This document shows positions 1-5,809 of a DNA stretch of 7,139 nucleotides, piece after piece. The DNA is from CAZQCI01 sp964592255 (GTDB taxonomy: Bacteria > UBA10199 > SBBF01): assembly GCA_964592255.1 (NCBI GenBank), contig CAZQCI010000111.1:1-7139 (forward strand), in the 5' to 3' direction. The translations under genes were made by a program, and so were the position numbers. The notes under the pieces were generated by a model, which did no database searches, had not been told where the DNA came from, and saw nothing but the letters and a program-made list of their open reading frames with translations. The first letter of the stretch is position 1; every line of letters starts with the position of its first letter.

Positions 1-35
1 AGAATAAATAATTCATTCTTGGTGTTGCCTGTACT

Positions 36-452
36 ATGGCTTGCCCTTCTTGCGGAAAAGATTACGACATTAAAACTCTTAAGCTGGATCGCTATACCAA
101 TGCTTTTATTTGCCCTTCTTGCAAAGAGCCCATGCAGAATGCCGTAATTCCTTCCGGAAAGATTCTGATTTGGATTACGGTGATGATACTTGGTTTTTGG
201 GGTTTGGGAGTATGGCTTATCATTTCTTTATCTCGGCTTTTCCATGGAGAAGCCCCTGCCTGGTTTGTTTTAGGAGCTAGTTTTACTCTGGTTTTAGGTA
301 TTAAACTGATGGCGGGAAAAATGTTGGAATTTACCAAAAATAAAGCGCCGCACGAGCTACGGAAAGCGCGTGTGGAAACGGCCCGATGGCTGACAAAAAT
401 TACGGTGATTTTAGCTCTGGTGAATTTGGTGATCCGGCTCGTGTTTAAATAA
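36..452 (+). CDS. Small zinc-ribbon membrane protein, function unknown
   Basis: I do not recognise this 138-residue protein as a named family. Its N-terminus has two CPSC knuckles, with cysteines at residues 3, 6, 26 and 29. That four-cysteine spacing is typical of a zinc ribbon. Three hydrophobic segments follow, at about 43-65, 74-94 and 118-136, so the metal-binding head probably sits on the cytoplasmic face of a small inner-membrane protein. A basic stretch (about 100-117) separates the second and third segments. ATG 36 is the first canonical start after an in-frame TAA at 9-11, and it puts the first CPSC right at the N-terminus. No Shine-Dalgarno sequence lies before it. The gene is convergent with the mutase gene, with only 8 bp between the stops. 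The reading frame is well supported by the motif and membrane pattern, but the role is unknown. Zinc binding is inferred from the cysteine spacing. Confidence 0.8.
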   Translation: MACPSCGKDYDIKTLKLDRYTNAFICPSCKEPMQNAVIPSGKILIWITVMILGFWGLGVWLIISLSRLFHGEAPAWFVLGASFTLVLGIKLMAGKMLEFTKNKAPHELRKARVETARWLTKITVILALVNLVIRLVFK

Positions 453-460
453 AATAATGA

Positions 461-2071
461 TTAAATCACTACATTTTCGCGGTATTCCCCAAATACTTCC
501 CGTAGGGTGTCTGAAATTTCCCCTAATGTGGTATAACATTTTACGGCGTTGAGAATATGCGGCATGAGGTTGTCTTTTCCGGTGGCGGCTTTTTTCAGTT
601 GAGCTCTGGCTTGTTGTACGGCGGCATTGTCACGTTTTTCGCGTAGCTTTTTCAAACTATCTTTCTGGCGAATTTCCAATTCAGGTTTAACTTTTAAAAT
701 ATCTTTTACCGGCTCTTCTTCCATTGTGAACTGATTGACTCCAACAATGATGAGATTTTTTTCTTCAATTTTCTTTTGATAATCATAGGCGGCATTTTGA
801 ATTTCGCGTTGGATATAGCCTTTTTCTATGGCTTGTACCGAGCCACCCATTTGGTCAATTTTGTCGATATAGGCTTTAGCTTGGGTTTCGATCGTGTCGG
901 TGAGTTCTTCAACGTAATAAGAACCGGCCAAAGGATCGGCTGTATCCGCCACTCCCGACTCGTAGGCTAGAACCTGTTGGGTACGCAGGGCAATCATGGC
1001 GGATTGTTTTGTTGGAAGAGCCAACGCTTCATCGCGCGAGTTGGTATGCAAGCTTTGGGTGCCTCCCAAGACCGCTGATAAGGCTTGGTAGGCCACGCGT
1101 ACGACGTTGTTGTCAATTTGCTGTGCGGTTAAGCTGCATCCGGCGGTTTGAGTGTGAAATCTCAGCTGAGCACTGCGATCACTGGCCTTAAAACGTTCCC
1201 GCATCAGTTTCGCCCATAGTCTTCTAGCGGCACGGAATTTGGCGACCTCTTCAAATAAATAGTTGTGAGCATTAAAAAAGAAGGAAAGGCGAGGGGCAAA
1301 GTCTTCCAAATTCAACCCGGCCGATAGGGCTGCCTGCACGTAGGCTAAACCGTTGGCTAAGGTGAAGGCCACTTCTTGTACCGCCGTGGAACCGGCTTCA
1401 CGGATGTGATAGCCCGAAATCGAAATGGTATTCCATTTAGGGACATGATCTTTGCAGAAAGCAAAAATATCCGTAATGATGCGCATCGAGGGTGTTGGTG
1501 GATAAACGTAAGTGCCGCGGGCGATATATTCTTTCAAAATATCGTTTTGGATGGTGCCGGAAATTTTGCTGAAGGGGATTCCCTGTTTTTCTGCTACAGC
1601 CATATAAAGGGCTAACAAGGTGGAGGCTGTGGCATTGATGGTCATCGAAGTGGACACTTTATCGAGTGGAATCTGATTGAATAATGTTTCCATGTCGGCC
1701 AACGAATCGATGGCGACCCCTGTTTTGCCGACTTCTCCCATCGAGCGTGGGTTGTCGGAATCTAGCCCCATTTGTGTGGGTAGGTCGAAAGCAATGGAGA
1801 GCCCGGTGCCGCCGTTAGCGATGAGATCTCGAAAACGAATGTTAGTTTCCTCTGCCGTGCCGAATCCCGAGTACTGCCTCATGGTCCAATGTCGGCCACG
1901 ATACATGTCAGTATAAATGCCGCGTGTAAAAGGAAAGTCTCCAGGGGCACCCGATTCAGCGGGTCCATAGAATGGCTTTACATCGATATCGGATAAAGTT
2001 CGGAATTTTTTGTCGTTTTCGTTTTTAGGCATAAGGGTTTTTTGTATAATAGACGTGCTCCAGCTTGTCAA
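461..2071 (-). CDS. mcmA1: Methylmalonyl-CoA mutase, large (catalytic) subunit without B12-binding domain
   Basis: This is the TIM-barrel catalytic chain of an adenosylcobalamin-dependent acyl-CoA mutase, which interconverts (R)-methylmalonyl-CoA and succinyl-CoA in the cytoplasm. The 536 residues cover the substrate barrel (about 45-400) and the following linker region. They stop before the cobalamin-binding domain found in single-chain mutases of about 700 residues, so a separate small B12 subunit must come from elsewhere. Visible family motifs are RQYSGFGTAEETN (65-77), SIAFDLPTQMG (92-102), GTIQNDILKE (172-181), YVYPPTPSMRI (188-198), SISGYH (217-222) and QSLHTNS (339-345). Tyr67, Arg185 and His222 align, by my recollection of the Propionibacterium enzyme, with its Tyr89, Arg207 and His244. 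The Tyr/Arg pair supports methylmalonyl-CoA over isobutyryl-CoA. The start taken is TTG 2071, with GGAG four bases upstream and an N-terminal Trp4 that fits the family. ATG 2032 (523 residues) is the alternative. Product confidence is high; start confidence is moderate. Confidence 0.93.
   Translation of the reverse strand: MTSWSTSIIQKTLMPKNENDKKFRTLSDIDVKPFYGPAESGAPGDFPFTRGIYTDMYRGRHWTMRQYSGFGTAEETNIRFRDLIANGGTGLSIAFDLPTQMGLDSDNPRSMGEVGKTGVAIDSLADMETLFNQIPLDKVSTSMTINATASTLLALYMAVAEKQGIPFSKISGTIQNDILKEYIARGTYVYPPTPSMRIITDIFAFCKDHVPKWNTISISGYHIREAGSTAVQEVAFTLANGLAYVQAALSAGLNLEDFAPRLSFFFNAHNYLFEEVAKFRAARRLWAKLMRERFKASDRSAQLRFHTQTAGCSLTAQQIDNNVVRVAYQALSAVLGGTQSLHTNSRDEALALPTKQSAMIALRTQQVLAYESGVADTADPLAGSYYVEELTDTIETQAKAYIDKIDQMGGSVQAIEKGYIQREIQNAAYDYQKKIEEKNLIIVGVNQFTMEEEPVKDILKVKPELEIRQKDSLKKLREKRDNAAVQQARAQLKKAATGKDNLMPHILNAVKCYTTLGEISDTLREVFGEYRENVVI
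2043..2071 (-). promoter_or_regulatory. Near-consensus sigma70-type promoter overlapping the mutase start
   Basis: On the - strand, TTGACA (2071-2066) is followed after exactly 17 bp by TATACA (2048-2043). This matches the sigma70 -35 box at 6/6 and the -10 box at 5/6. The predicted transcript would begin near 2036, about four bases before ATG 2032, giving an essentially leaderless message. The -35 box starts on the same TTG that could serve as the start codon of the longer mutase form. The two readings conflict unless an additional upstream promoter exists. The match may be chance, because the N-terminal residues encoded here also look like genuine mutase sequence. Confidence 0.45.
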
Positions 2072-2167
2072 ACGGCTCCATTAAGGTCTTTTAAAAAAAG
2101 TTTCGGTTGTTTGGCGCCCCAATGTTTTGTTTTTTTTGTAATGAATCTGGGTTAGTCTAAGTCTCTG
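2072..2167. promoter_or_regulatory. Divergent intergenic region between mutase and antiporter genes
   Basis: This 96-bp spacer must hold the antiporter's promoter and possibly an outer promoter of the mutase. The only Shine-Dalgarno-like element is GGAG (- strand, 2079-2076), four bases before TTG 2071. On the + strand, TGTAAT (2138-2143) resembles a -10 box but has no good -35 partner. A short dyad with TTGG and CCAA arms around CGCC lies at 2111-2122. None of these is strong enough to name a regulator. An 18-codon - strand reading frame from ATG 2081 overlaps the mutase start but has no ribosome binding site. Confidence 0.35.
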
Positions 2168-3325
2168 ATGCATTTAGAACCTCTCATTCTTGATTTGGCT
2201 GTCATTCTGGGTGTGTCCAGTGTGGTGTCTTTACTTTTTCAAAAAATTAAACAGCCGGTAGTTTTGGGCTATTTGGTGGCGGGCTTTATCGTAGGTCCTT
2301 ATACGCCTCCATTTTCTTTAGTTCATGACATCGAAGGTATTCGTGTTTGGGCTGATTTGGGTGTAGTTTTTTTGATGTTTAGTTTGGGTCTACACTTTAG
2401 CTTTGGAAAATTAGCTAAAATTGGAAGTCCGGCTCTTTTTTCTGGAATATTTGAAGTATTAGTCATGTTTGGATTAGGGTGTCTTCTGGGGTATCTCTTG
2501 GGTTTTTCTTTTGAAGACAGGCTTTTTTTAGGGGCCATTTTGTCTGTCTCGTCAACAGCCATTATTATTAAAACTTTGGAAGAGATGGGCTTGAAAGAAA
2601 AGAAATTGGCGCATCTTATTTTTGGTATATTGATTGTTGAAGATTTAATGGGGATTTTAATTTTAATTACTTTGCCTCTCATGGTTAGTGTAGAAAATTT
2701 TTCTGGCTGGATATTGATGGGGAGCTTTCTCAAGTTGGTTGGTATTCTTGTATTAGGCAGTATAGGGGGGTATCTTTTGGTCCCTCCGCTGATCAATTGG
2801 GTTGGAAAAAAATCCAACGATGAAGCGATTATTATTTTAGCGCTAGCTCTCTGTTTGGGATGTGTAGCTATGGCTCTCGCTTTTGGCTACTCTGCTCCTT
2901 TGGGAGCTTTTCTTATGGGATTGATGATTGCTGAAAGCCAAGAAGGGTCTCGTATTGAAATACTGTTAAAACCAGTACGTGATCTTTTTGCCGCTGTGTT
3001 TTTTGTGTCTATTGGAATGCTGCTTAATCCTGACGATATTAAGCATCATGTCTTTGTCGTCGTTGCTGTATGTGGGCTGACACTTTTTGGAAAAATTTTC
3101 AGTACGGCATCCGGTTTGATTTTAGTACGACAAAATAAAGTGATGGCTTTTCAGAGTGGGTGTAGTTTGGCTCAAATTGGTGAGTTTAGTTTTATTATTG
3201 CTTCTTTGGGGTTGAGTTTGGGGGTTATGAGTGAATTTTTGTATCCTGTGGCGGTGGTTGTCTCGATTGTGACTACATTTACTACGCCTTATCTGATTCG
3301 TTTTTCTATGAGGTGGCGCGAGTAA
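2168..3325 (+). CDS. CPA2-family monovalent cation:proton antiporter (Kef-type membrane domain)
   Basis: This 385-residue integral membrane protein has the Na+/H+ exchanger fold of the CPA2 family, which exchanges K+ or Na+ for protons across the inner membrane. It opens like KefB/KefC proteins, with KQPVVLGYLVAGFIVGP at residues 28-44. Family landmarks follow: SVSSTAIIIKTLEE (126-139), IVEDL with its membrane-buried acidic pair (156-160), GAFLMGLMIAES (246-257), FFVSIGMLL (278-286) and AQIGEFSFI (335-343). About 11-13 hydrophobic helices fill nearly the whole chain. The protein ends at RWRE just after the last helix, so it lacks the cytoplasmic RCK/TrkA-N domain that regulates KefB and KefC. 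ATG 2168 is the first ATG after an in-frame TAG at 2153-2155, and it has no Shine-Dalgarno sequence. The ion specificity cannot be read from the sequence. The gene is divergent from the mutase gene and convergent with the ABC-F gene, 34 bp away. Confidence 0.9.
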   Translation: MHLEPLILDLAVILGVSSVVSLLFQKIKQPVVLGYLVAGFIVGPYTPPFSLVHDIEGIRVWADLGVVFLMFSLGLHFSFGKLAKIGSPALFSGIFEVLVMFGLGCLLGYLLGFSFEDRLFLGAILSVSSTAIIIKTLEEMGLKEKKLAHLIFGILIVEDLMGILILITLPLMVSVENFSGWILMGSFLKLVGILVLGSIGGYLLVPPLINWVGKKSNDEAIIILALALCLGCVAMALAFGYSAPLGAFLMGLMIAESQEGSRIEILLKPVRDLFAAVFFVSIGMLLNPDDIKHHVFVVVAVCGLTLFGKIFSTASGLILVRQNKVMAFQSGCSLAQIGEFSFIIASLGLSLGVMSEFLYPVAVVVSIVTTFTTPYLIRFSMRWRE

Positions 3326-3359
3326 GCTTGTCTTGGCTTAATTGAACTGAAAGTACTAT

Positions 3360-4883
3360 TTAAGAAAAAGTTTTATTGGATTTTTTTGAAAAAGATTCGT
3401 CTTCTTCCCATCCGACTTTTTCTAAAAAGTCGTCGTAGTTTCCTAAATAGATTTCTGCTTTGCCGTGATGAAAAATTACCAACTTGGTTGCCCAGCGGCG
3501 TAGGATGTCTTCGCTGTGTGTGACAATTACCGAGCCGCCGGAAAAGTTTTCTAAGCTTTCGATTAAGGCTTCAATACTTTGCATATCCAGGTGGTTGGTA
3601 GGCTCATCTAAAAAAAGAAGGTTGGAGGGAGTGGCCAGTATTTTTCCTAAAAGCACACGGCTTTTCTCTCCTCCAGACAAATGAGCCACTTTTTTTTCTG
3701 CTTGTTCTCCAGAAAACATCATTTGACCGCAGATACTGCGGATGGCTGTGCGGCCTAAATTGCTATTGGCAAATGCAATTTCCTCCTCCACCGTTTTTTT
3801 AGGGTCCAGCCGGGAAATATTGGTTTGTCCAAAGTAGCCGAGCTTCATCAGAGGATGAGTTTTAATCTCTCCTGCTTGAGGAGAAATTTCTTGGGCTAAA
3901 AGATTAAGTAAGGTGGATTTTCCTTTGCCGTTTTTACCGATAATGGCAATGCGGTCTTTGGCTTGAATGGTTAATTTAAAATCGGAGACGAGGGGTTCTT
4001 TTGGATTAAAGCCAAAAGTTAATCCGCTGACTTCCATTAGTGTTTTTGCTTCAAATGGGGCTTCTTGAAATTTAAAGTCTAAATTTTCAATGTCCGCTAA
4101 TTTTTCTTTTTGAGGAATTTTTTCAAGCATCTTCATCCGTGATTGAACCAGGGCGGCTCTTCCGGCTTGGGCTTTAAAACGATTGATAAAGTTTTCGGCC
4201 TGAGCCCGACGTTTTTCTTCCGTCATTCTTGTTTTTTCGTACGTTTCCTCATCTTGCTCGATCAGGGCGTAAAGTTTGGAGGTGCCGCCTTCAACCCTGC
4301 GTATTTTTTGCCTATGGACCAGTGCTGTGTGGGTGGTGACGCTATCCATAAACTCCCGATCGTTGGAGATATTGATCATTTCATTTTCCCATTGTCTTAA
4401 AAAATCTGTCAGCCAACGAATCGAGACGATATCGAGGTAGTTGGTAGGTTCATCCAACAAAAGCAGGTTGGGATTAGAGACTAAAACTTTAGCCAGATTG
4501 AGGCGGATCTGAAAACCGCCCGAAAACTCTTTTGGAGCCCGCCCCATATCCGACTCCCCAAAACCCAATCCAAATAAAATAATCTCGGCCTTATAGTGGT
4601 CGTCTTCTTCTCCGGGGGGGAGTCCTAAGCAGGCTTCTTCTAAAATAGTAGGTTTAGTGAAATGAAGGTGCTGAGCTAAGTGGCCGATGCGGTAATTTTT
4701 AGGAAGCGTGATGGTTCCAGAATCGGGTGTTTCCTCGTTAAGAACTAGGCGAAAGAGAGTGGATTTGCCATGCCCATTGCGGCCTACTAAACCCAAGCGT
4801 TCACCGGGAACCATTTGTAGACTGGCTTCATCGAAAAGTATTTGTTTCCCATAGGATTTGGAAAGGTTTTGAATGCGCAACAT
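3360..4883 (-). CDS. ABC-F family ATPase (two ABC domains, no membrane domain)
   Basis: This 507-residue protein has two ABC ATPase domains on one chain and no membrane segments, which is the ABC-F layout. Family members bind the ribosomal E site and act in translation, ribosome rescue or antibiotic protection. Domain 1 has Walker A GRNGHGKST (34-42), signature FSGGFQ (120-125) and Walker B LLLLDEPTNYLD (140-151). Domain 2 has GKNGKGKST (316-324), LSGGEKSR (402-409) and LLFLDEPTNHLD (422-433). A charged interdomain linker of about 80-90 residues (about 200-285) is rich in Lys, Arg and Glu, as expected for the ribosome-contacting P-site tRNA-interaction motif. The switch position is His456 in domain 2 but Asn174 in domain 1. 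The C-terminus is a short charged tail, not the long coiled coil of Uup. ATG 4883 has no clear Shine-Dalgarno sequence. The gene may be co-transcribed with the lipoprotein gene 65 bp upstream. No drug-resistance or transport partner is nearby, so the exact ABC-F class is open. Confidence 0.92.
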   Translation of the reverse strand: MLRIQNLSKSYGKQILFDEASLQMVPGERLGLVGRNGHGKSTLFRLVLNEETPDSGTITLPKNYRIGHLAQHLHFTKPTILEEACLGLPPGEEDDHYKAEIILFGLGFGESDMGRAPKEFSGGFQIRLNLAKVLVSNPNLLLLDEPTNYLDIVSIRWLTDFLRQWENEMINISNDREFMDSVTTHTALVHRQKIRRVEGGTSKLYALIEQDEETYEKTRMTEEKRRAQAENFINRFKAQAGRAALVQSRMKMLEKIPQKEKLADIENLDFKFQEAPFEAKTLMEVSGLTFGFNPKEPLVSDFKLTIQAKDRIAIIGKNGKGKSTLLNLLAQEISPQAGEIKTHPLMKLGYFGQTNISRLDPKKTVEEEIAFANSNLGRTAIRSICGQMMFSGEQAEKKVAHLSGGEKSRVLLGKILATPSNLLFLDEPTNHLDMQSIEALIESLENFSGGSVIVTHSEDILRRWATKLVIFHHGKAEIYLGNYDDFLEKVGWEEDESFSKKSNKTFS

Positions 4884-4948
4884 GCGCCGCTTTTATCTTT
4901 TTTATTTCGTTTCTAAAAGAAAAATCGTTTTTATCATCCGGTTTTTAT

Positions 4949-5578
4949 TCATCTAGAGGGCTCTACAAGGGTGAAATTGGCCTCTGCTAAGGGCATTTCA
5001 GTATAATCCTTCTCCTCAAAACCTAAGGGTTTGCCTCCGTAGATTTTTCCATAGAGAACAGGAATGGAGTAAGTGCCAGTTTCATTATCATACACAAGGG
5101 AGTCAATGGGGGCGCGTCCTAGATAAGTAAAATTGTTTCCCCAAAACTCGTTGGCAAACTCGGTGAGTAATTCGACATAACAGGCTACTCCTACTTCTTG
5201 GCTGCTTTCATTGCCAAACCAATTACTTTCTTCAACGCCGCAATAAGCGGATAGTCCGACTTCATCTTCCCAAACTTTGTAACCATTGTAGGTGGAATCG
5301 TCATACAGGGTGACAGTTCCTATAGTTTTTGGTGGGTTACCAGGCCAGGTTGAAAGTCCGATTGTGCCTTGCCAGTTATCTTCTTGAGATGAGGCTGGGG
5401 TGATGCAGCCTTCTGGGTTGCTTCCATTAACTTCGCTGACCCAATCAAGGTCAGTAGATGGAATCTCGTTTGGGCTAAATCCAAGATCGGTGAGGACGTC
5501 ACTGAGGTTTCCGGATGTGTATTCCTCTTCTGGCTTTTCGTTATTGGAGGTGCAAGCTGCTAAGGCTAGTAAAATCAT
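4949..5578 (-). CDS. Putative lipoprotein of unknown function (5' end uncertain)
   Basis: I recognise no named family here. From ATG 5578 the protein has 209 residues and begins with a lipobox-like LALAAC (cysteine at residue 9), followed by a Ser/Asn/Glu-rich tether. This is typical of a lipid-anchored envelope protein. The mature part is acidic and rich in Trp, Tyr and Asn, with three further cysteines (58, 113 and 133) that could form disulfides in the periplasm. It has no membrane helix. The visible signal is too short: it has no positive charge and only about eight hydrophobic residues. The frame stays open upstream to a TAG at 5611-5613 and encodes a hydrophobic stretch with one Lys, but it contains no ATG, GTG or TTG. 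An ATG at 5600, one base out of frame, would start MSNFK, so a single-base indel (real or an assembly error) near the start is likely. It lies upstream of the ABC-F gene on the same strand and is divergent from apaG. Confidence 0.65.
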   Translation of the reverse strand: MILLALAACTSNNEKPEEEYTSGNLSDVLTDLGFSPNEIPSTDLDWVSEVNGSNPEGCITPASSQEDNWQGTIGLSTWPGNPPKTIGTVTLYDDSTYNGYKVWEDEVGLSAYCGVEESNWFGNESSQEVGVACYVELLTEFANEFWGNNFTYLGRAPIDSLVYDNETGTYSIPVLYGKIYGGKPLGFEEKDYTEMPLAEANFTLVEPSR

Positions 5579-5591
5579 AAATAACTTTAAA

Positions 5592-5616
5592 ATTAGACAT
5601 AAAAATGATGTCTAAT
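5592..5616. repeat. Inverted repeat with 9-bp arms at the lipoprotein start
   Basis: The arms ATTAGACAT and ATGTCTAAT flank a 7-base AAAAATG centre. On the - strand this places the possible ATG 5600 inside the dyad, so an RNA hairpin here could mask that start, or a dimeric protein could bind the DNA. There is no U-tract long enough to call it a terminator. Confidence 0.6.
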
Positions 5617-5617
5617 A

Positions 5618-5629
5618 TTTATCGATAAA
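5618..5629. repeat. Perfect 12-bp palindrome
   Basis: TTTATCGATAAA is a perfect dyad centred about 20 bp from the inverted repeat centred at 5604. It is operator-like in symmetry. Its AT content makes a chance origin possible, and I cannot tie it to a known regulator. Confidence 0.5.
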
Positions 5630-5637
5630 ATTTTAAC

Positions 5638-5651
5638 GTCATAAAAATGAC
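5638..5651. repeat. Short inverted repeat sharing the core of the 5592-5616 dyad
   Basis: The arms GTCAT and ATGAC surround AAAA. The 11-base core CATAAAAATGA (5640-5650) is repeated exactly at 5598-5608, 42 bp away. That is close to four turns of B-DNA, so both copies would lie on the same helix face. This suggests paired binding sites but does not prove them. Confidence 0.5.
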
Positions 5652-5653
5652 TT

Positions 5654-5683
5654 TTGATAGAGGTTTTGATGGATGGAAGTCAA
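5654..5683 (-). promoter_or_regulatory. Candidate promoter for the lipoprotein gene
   Basis: On the - strand, TTGACT (5683-5678, 5/6 to the -35 consensus) is followed after 18 bp by TATCAA (5659-5654, 4/6 to the -10 consensus). A transcript would start near 5647 and run through the three dyads before the lipoprotein start. This position would suit repression or control through the leader. Confidence 0.35.
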
Positions 5684-5696
5684 TGTCTTTGGAAGG

Positions 5697-5732
5697 TAAG
5701 TGCTTAAAAAATGTCCACTTAAGTGTTCAAAA
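5697..5732. repeat. Imperfect direct repeat TAAGTGYTYAAAA
   Basis: TAAGTGCTTAAAA (5697-5709) and TAAGTGTTCAAAA (5720-5732) match at 11 of 13 positions and lie 23 bp apart. The second copy overlaps the 10-bp perfect palindrome CACTTAAGTG (5716-5725). Both could be half-sites for a DNA-binding protein acting on apaG or on both genes. Confidence 0.4.
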
Positions 5733-5738
5733 TATAAA
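5711..5738 (+). promoter_or_regulatory. Candidate apaG promoter with a palindrome in its spacer
   Basis: TATAAA (5733-5738, 5/6 to the -10 consensus) lies 16 bp after ATGTCC (5711-5716, 3/6 to the -35 consensus). The palindrome CACTTAAGTG (5716-5725) occupies the start of the spacer, so a bound protein would block RNA polymerase. The leader to apaG would be about 65 bases. The -35 match is weak. Confidence 0.3.
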
Positions 5739-5809
5739 AAGAATCAAATTAACATTCTAAGATCTTATTTTCTTTACAGTTCTTTGAAAGTTCATTACTT
5801 AATTTTGCC

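Larger units (their letters stand above)
5579..5809. promoter_or_regulatory. Divergent regulatory region between lipoprotein gene and apaG
   Basis: This is a 231-bp AT-rich spacer with no convincing gene. It contains one promoter candidate for each direction, three closely spaced dyads on the lipoprotein side, and a palindrome plus an imperfect direct repeat on the apaG side. These elements are listed separately. The stretch 5740-5809, next to apaG, is AT-rich with no strong motif and no Shine-Dalgarno sequence. Confidence 0.6.

Noticed and set aside
458..468. Short palindrome TGATTAAATCA between the zinc-ribbon and mutase stops
   Set aside because: Five A/T-rich pairs around a single base cannot form a useful hairpin, and it overlaps the mutase stop codon.
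2027..2081. An 18-codon - strand leader frame starting at ATG 2081 and ending in a TAA that overlaps ATG 2032
   Set aside because: The overlap would suit translational coupling, but it has no ribosome binding site. The GGAG after its ATG is better explained as serving TTG 2071, and the peptide has no attenuation-like codon bias.
2323..2817. A 164-codon open frame on the - strand inside the antiporter gene
   Set aside because: It is antisense to a clearly conserved membrane protein. Its Lys/Pro/Ile-rich product is what the reverse complement of hydrophobic codons gives, and it shows no motif of its own.
3323..3340. Possible terminator hairpin with TAAGC and GCTTA arms after the antiporter
   Set aside because: The stem is only five base pairs with an eight-base loop and no following T-tract, and it includes the stop codon.
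4143..4400. An 85-codon + strand frame inside the ABC-F gene
   Set aside because: It is antisense to the interdomain linker and H-loop region of a well-supported ATPase and shows no independent coding signal.
4884..4948. Terminator or promoter between the lipoprotein and ABC-F genes
   Set aside because: The spacer is AT-rich, with only a weak AAAAACGATTTTT dyad and no GC stem. No paired -35/-10 boxes were found, so a shared transcript is the simpler view.
5320..5615. Open frames on both strands overlapping the 5' half of the lipoprotein gene
   Set aside because: They lack motifs and recognisable domains. The lipoprotein frame, with its lipobox and envelope-like composition, is the better reading, although its start is uncertain.
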